A stretch of DNA of 64,000 bases from Pelecanus crispus (taxonomy: Eukaryota; Chordata; Aves; Pelecaniformes; Pelecanidae): NCBI RefSeq assembly GCF_030463565.1, contig NC_134653.1, positions 33,045,150 through 33,109,149 of the forward strand. Reading direction: 5' to 3'. Shown piece by piece: positions 58,601-64,000 of this stretch. The position numbers were made by a program, and so were the translations under genes. The first letter of the stretch is position 1; each line of letters starts with the position of its first letter. The notes under the pieces are model-generated. The model was not told the DNA's origin. It did not search any database and was given only the letters and a program-made list of their open reading frames with translations.

Positions 58601-61600
58601 GGTAGGTTCCCAACAGAGATCATGTGGAATCCTGTTTTAACTAAACTTTTGTCTGACTGTGAACTTCCACTGGGATTTCTATTGTAACTGGTTGCAGCCG
58701 TATGTAAACAGATGTGATTTGGTTTGTTTCTTATAATCAGCTTTCACTGAAGAAGTGGCTGTGTATGATTTCTGAAACTAGAATGCTGAGGTTGGTAACG
58801 AATTTTAAAGGCATTTCCACAAGCTCTGAATGTCAGCCATTCTGACTTTTACCTACTGCCTTATCAAATGTCTCCAAAAGCTGACCTTTTCCTTGCATTG
58901 TAAGAGTCTGGTGTTCCTCTCCTTTCTGCTGTTCTTTCTTGTGTTGTAGAGCTCTGTAACAGAGGAGCCTGTCACCACAAAGAAAAGTGTCTGCTTTGTA
59001 GTGAATTTTTCTCCCATGCTGCAAGAGATTATCATTGAAACAAAGTACATGGAACAACTAGGGTTTCCAGTCCCAGAAATAGCAAGATATGTGGCGTTAC
59101 AGGAAGACAAATATCTTAGGTAAGACTGTAACAGAATATCTGATCACATACTGACTTATGGCAGTGTTTCAAGTGATTTCACTCCAAACCAGAATGGGCC
59201 CTGAGTCATCAAATTTTGGAAATATGAGAGCTCTTACTGACTTTTTTTTTTAAGGGTAAAATTACTAATGGCCGTGTTGCACTAATAAGCTTTTCTCTGG
59301 CACTGTCTGCATCCTTCACCCTGTAGGACTATGTCATACAAATTAACATCTCGTCAAATCTGAGAAAAAACAAAGAAAGTAATTTGTTTTGCAATGAATT
59401 GTCAGTGCCATTTAGATTTCAGCTCATATTTAAATTCACTGCCGCTTTCTTGTGCAGCTTTGGATAAGTCACTTTTGCCCACATTATCGCAGGCATTTAG
59501 CACACAGGTATGCTGATAAGACCCCTAACTGGATTTTAAAGTTCACCTGTTGAGTTCACTTACGTGCTTCAAACTGAGGCTGTCTTAAAAAGTTTTTCTG
59601 AGTTGCGGCAGGAGAGGTTTGTCTAGCTGCTATTGGAACCATATGAAATTTTTCTTTTGTTTTCAATAAGAAATGAATTGCATTTATAATCAATACATAT
59701 TCAGTGATAATTTCTGCAAATTCTGCATTATATGGAAATCTAAACAGCGTGATGGAAGTGATCTGCTCTTTGATCTGAGTTCAGAGCTATATTTCCAGAA
59801 AATCATGATTTTATGTTTTGTTGTTGTTGTGTTTCTTACACTCCTTAGGTATAGAAATAGATTGAAAAACATGCTGGATCACTATCACAAGTTAATGGGA
59901 ACACTGGATGAAGTAGAAGCCAAAATTCTTGATGACCATATTCAAGAACTCTGGAGAGTATTCAAATCAGGGCACAGAAGACTCAACTGGAACTCCTTAG
60001 GTAATGGAGATACTGTTTTAAAATGGCCTTAGATACTGATTTTCAGTTAAAAAATCTCTTAATTTCTGCAATCGTTTTTTTATGTCATGTGACAGCAATG
60101 TATCCCTAAATGGTACATCCTATTGCCACAGTCAGAGTCAGAATAGTAGGTTAGACAGACTCTGATCCAGGAGGGTATTTCTTATGTTTTTATTATATTT
60201 AAAACACTAAGTGGAAATGGATAGAGACCCTTAGAGAACAGCTGTAAGCTAGATGAAGGATTAGGTGGGAAATCATCTATCTTTCTGCAGAGCATCAGTT
60301 CATTCTCAGAGATAAAACACATCTGGTTGTTGCAATTTTGATGCATGGGTGAAATATTTGTTAAAAGAAAAAACCCAAATGGTTGTGATTTATTTCAAGG
60401 TGTTGGTGACTTTATTGTGCGATGTACACAAGCCATCAGGAAGTTTGAATCACTTGTCCATCAGATTCATACTAATTCTGAAGACATAAGCAACAAACTA
60501 ATGCTCATAGAATCAACGAATCTCTTTAAGTTTCCGCTTTCAAAAAATGGTGATGAACTTCCTAGTAAGTCTTTATGTTTTCTTTTCCAAGCTCTGTGAT
60601 GTTTTATTTTGCTCTGTCTGCTACTTTGCATTTTTAGTTGCTATGATCGACCCCTTTAATTGTTACCAAAACCAGTGACAGTAGTATTTCATGGTGTAAC
60701 AGAGGAAGCACAAGCAGAGCTTCAGTACCCTAAAGCTGACAGTGTCAATGGGAGAAACATAGAGATGAGTATACAAATAGATCATTTGACTTGTGTCTAC
60801 CTTGCTTTTGATCACTTTCCCCCTAGCTTTCCCTTGATTTCCTTATCCTTCTTGTATGCAGTAGTGTAGCCTTAGAGCTGCAATCTGCAAGGAGTGTCAG
60901 CTCCCTTCTGGGCCATCTGAACTGAACTGGTTTCCTCAGATGGAGATTGCAGCGAGGTGATTGTCTCCCAGGTCTCCCTGTCACTTGAGTGAGTGGGTGA
61001 TAGACCAAATTTTTTTCAACACTTTGTAAGTCTTAAAAAGGTTACTTTCACATCTAATGGCTGCTATTAAATAATTGATTCCATATAAAATCAGGGAGCT
61101 GAAGTATTAATAAATTAAACATTAATAAGTGAAGATATTTTTTATCAGTATACAAGATCAATTTCATGTTCACAAATAAAGCCCAGCTAATTATTCCAGT
61201 GTGCAAGTCTGTTAGGTCTTTTGCAGTTAATAATGATATTTTTTTGTATCTTTTGCAGAGGCGAAAGAATTTTTTGAGTATGTTAAGTGCGAAAGAGCAA
61301 AAGATGTGGCACACATGGTTAGAAAGTATACTACCATTCCACAATTGCTAATAAAAGTGGAAGGACGAGTTGCCAATACGAACAGTGGCAAATCTCCAAA
61401 ATTAACTTCCTATTATGCATACTGGGAAAATAGGATTTATCAGGTGTTGACACAGTTAATTGTGAAGTAAGTCAATGGATTTTCAGTCTTTTATCTTTGG
61501 GTTTTTCTGGATCTGTTGATCAGTATGTATACTGATACTCTGTTTGAACACCTCAGTGATTTGCAGTTTGAGACAGGTTTGTATTTGTACTTTTTTTCCT

Positions 61601-63954
61601 GCGAAGAATGGAGAACTGAAAACAAGCTACAGGAGAAACCAAAATTCTGAGAAAATGGATATTGTCATGTTGTAAGCAGAAGAGAGAAATAAGATACGTT
61701 TTCTGCAGTATGTGTAGTTGCATATCCCTGGTTTATTTTTAAAATCAAGGTTTTGTTTTACTAAAGAATACAGTTTTGAGAACTTGGTGTCTGGGTGCTG
61801 GATGCATCCCTGTAATGCAGGGGACACCGTTACAAGAACAAAGGTTTGTTGTATTGTACTTTACCTGTTCTGCAGCAGCTGGGGCCAAGAAGGTTCCTGT
61901 AACAAGATATTATAAAGATCTATATTATAAGCAAGATAATATTACAATAGAGCACTGCAGGGTTATAAAAGCTTCCCAGCCATCTCTTCTTCTCATGATC
62001 CATGTCTTTGTAATCTTGTCCCTGCTCAGCTGACTTCATTGTGCTTTCTCGGCTGGACTCTTGCAATGGAGTTGACTATAGTCTCAGGGTCTTTTTGCAC
62101 CAGGCTATCCCCATTCATTCCTGCCAATAGCTTCTTTTAGCTAGTCAAGCTTTTGCACTGAATCAGTATTAGTGGGACAATTTTGCTCCGATACACGTCA
62201 GTGTTTCTGGCTGAAATTGGTGGTAACTGACTTCAGACAGATCTGCTTACATATCTAAGCACATACCTGATAATTGCAGTCTCTGTTGGGCATTTCCATG
62301 GGGGGCAGCACCTGATTATTACAATCTTTGACATGATTTTTTTCCTTTCCCAGGAATTTGCAGGCTTTTAATGCAGCAGTTCTTGCAAATGTGCCACTGT
62401 TCCAAGCAGAAGCTATTTTATCTGTTCCCGAGATAATCTTGCAACCTAATGCCAGTGAGATTGACAAAATGACTGCACAATGTATCCGAGACTGCATTGA
62501 GGTCACCAAGGTGATTTTTGATAGATTTACTTGTCAGAGTTTGCTTGTGATTATAATGAAGTTAATCTTGCTTTATGTTTGGGCAAGCATAAATGTCAAA
62601 GGGAAGATTCATACTGCTTTATTTTGAAATCAAAATATCCAGTACCTTCTTCTAATTTTACAGACTGTCCTAATTTTACAAACAGATGACAAAGGGAAAA
62701 AAAATTGCCCTAAAGCTTCATGCAATTTTTACTCAGGCAAAATTGTTTGTTACTTTTCAGCAGTTTTGCCAGTGTAAGGACATGATTTGGTTCTATAAAT
62801 TGGCATACATCAGAAGGAAATACTTTTCAGATTGCACTGCAGATGTTGCTTTCTGATGTATGAATAAGCTGGTGGAATAAGGAATGTGAGTAGCCTTCTC
62901 TATATTATGGTTCTCCTCAAAAGCAGCAGAACAACAGTTCAGAAAATGCTGGGAGAAGGGCATCTGCTGCAGGTTTGCAGCAGATGAAATATCTGGCTTG
63001 CTGGCAAAGATGTAGTGGTATTTTCTTGCGTAAGTTTGTTCACATTGAACTGCTTTCCAGAAAAGAAGCCAAATACTGTGGCAGCGTTCCTGCCCTGTGC
63101 TGATGGAGAAATGATTCCACGTGTCACCTGAAATGAATAAGTTTAGATTAGGTGTGTTTCCTATGCTCAGATGTGGTGTTCTGCTCCACTGCTGCATCCA
63201 GCCTGTTTGATCTAACACCTATTTCTCTGTGTCATGCTGTATTATTGCTCAGTGTAGCTTTTAAAAGCAGACTGAGTAACGCATGGAAAGGTATTGTTAG
63301 GATGAAATTAACTCTTCTCTCAAGTTTATGGGAAAATGTAATCTCTTTTCTTGCTGTCAGAAAAACAATTGACATTCACACCACCTCCTACATAGTCTTC
63401 TAAATAATGATGAGCGATTTGACTGAAATGACTCTCTACAAAGTAACTGTTTTTCAACCCTGTCTCGAAAACTCTAGCATTTTGTGCGATGGATGCATGG
63501 TACATGTATTGAATGCCCTCCTCAGCGTGTCGAGGAAGATGAAGTTATCACTTTCAGCTTTTACAGTGACATCTCCCAGAACCCTCTGATAATTGAACAA
63601 GCTGTTCTTATCACTCAGAATGTTCACAAACTCTTGGCTTCTCTCAGCAAATATTTGAACCAATGGAAGAAGTACCACCTGCTATGGAAATTAGACAAAG
63701 GCGTAGTCATGGAGAGGTTAGCTGCAGAAAAGCCTGCTTGTGTCACCTTTGATGAAGAGTTGCAGTTCTATATGAAGGTAGCTCAAGAAGTGACTCAACA
63801 GCCCTTGATTAAAGATGAACAATTTATCAGGCTTCAGCTGGCTGCTTTAGCCTACACAGTGCAGGAGAATGCTAGAGGCTGGGTGATTTCCCTTGGAAAG
63901 TTGCTTAATGAGTCTGCAAGAGAGGAACTCTTCAGTCTTCAGGAGGAAATTCAG
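46698..63954 (+). CDS. DNAH10: DNAH10, axonemal dynein heavy chain 10 (5' part, first twenty coding exons)
   Basis: Coding exons: 46698-46926, 47259-47372, 48775-48914, 49727-49832, 50908-51023, 51518-51743, 52452-52612, 53339-53569, 54231-54421, 54895-55093, 55845-56039, 56670-56840, 57589-57765, 58124-58297, 58950-59119, 59849-60000, 60400-60564, 61259-61466, 62354-62510 and 63478-63954. They give the N-terminal 1253 residues of a protein of about 4500. DNAH10 is an inner-arm (I1/f) heavy chain that drives cilia and flagella. This window holds only the tail: a poorly conserved N-terminus (MSLHDVRLQWLRDRLLAVLG), an acidic linker (exon 51518-51743), then the DHC_N1 region from about residue 340, with GNGPLAEVDFWRERN, LTYGTGFNVVLDTIPLLMNA and HRRLNWNSLG. 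HFVRWMHGTCIECPPQ matches remembered human DNAH10. The AAA motor lies right of the window. The start has Kozak context GCCGCCATGA. One intron uses a GC donor. Other introns hold nothing I can name. Confidence 0.95.
51744..51745 (+). other. GC splice donor (GC-AG intron) in DNAH10
   Basis: The exon 51518-51743 ends ACTGGAG and the intron starts GCAAGT. The next exon (52452) continues in frame only with this junction (QQTG-VGDIKLEMP). The acceptor there is a tandem CAGTAG, so a second junction one codon later is also possible. Confidence 0.88.
62961..62986. repeat. 11-bp perfect inverted repeat, 4-base loop
   Basis: CATCTGCTGCA and TGCAGCAGATG flank GGTT in the DNAH10 intron 62511-63477. It is a small hairpin of unknown role. 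Confidence 0.85.
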
Positions 63955-64000
63955 GTAGGTGTTTTCGGTTCCTGTTGTCTGATGTAGCTGGCACTGCATA

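Noticed and set aside
62793-63218. 141-codon antisense open frame in a DNAH10 intron
   Set aside because: It has no recognisable domain or splice context, lies wholly inside an intron, and no single remembered family fits.

Overview
This is vertebrate nuclear DNA, almost certainly from a bird. It is made of multi-exon genes with canonical splice sites, CpG-island promoters, and several 3'-end fragments of CR1 LINEs, the typical avian repeat. Six housekeeping or ciliary genes lie in the order DDX55 > EIF2B1 < GTF2H3 > TCTN2 > ATP6V0A2 > DNAH10 >. From memory this matches the gene order of human 12q24.31, so I read the window as a conserved syntenic block. I identified the genes by comparing hand-spliced translations with remembered human proteins. 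Exon phases were checked through each gene and close exactly.

Layout. 1-4390: the last six coding exons and 3' end of DDX55 (+). 4600-9107: EIF2B1 (-), nine exons, tail-to-tail with DDX55. 9108-9259: a compact divergent promoter with a perfect CRE. 9260-14950: GTF2H3 (+), thirteen exons. 15040-26114: TCTN2 (+), eighteen exons behind a CpG island. 26115-27756: intergenic DNA with CR1 copies and the next CpG island. 27757-46400: ATP6V0A2 (+), twenty exons. 46410-64000: CpG island and the first twenty coding exons of DNAH10 (+), running off the right edge.

Roles. DDX55 is a nucleolar ribosome-biogenesis helicase. EIF2B1 is the alpha subunit of the eIF2B exchange factor. GTF2H3 is the p34 subunit of TFIIH. 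TCTN2 belongs to the ciliary transition-zone complex. ATP6V0A2 is the Golgi/endosomal a2 subunit of the V-ATPase. DNAH10 is an axonemal inner-arm dynein heavy chain. They form no shared pathway beyond two being ciliary.

I see no novel multi-gene system. The points worth a second look are a U12-type intron in GTF2H3, two GC-AG introns, a CRE-bearing divergent promoter, RFX-like half-sites at the two ciliary promoters, an inverted CR1 pair around the ATP6V0A2 promoter, a small hAT-type DNA transposon, several hairpins, and a 48-bp sequence present twice in GTF2H3 introns. No retroviral or virus-like fossil, CRISPR array or RNA gene was recognised.
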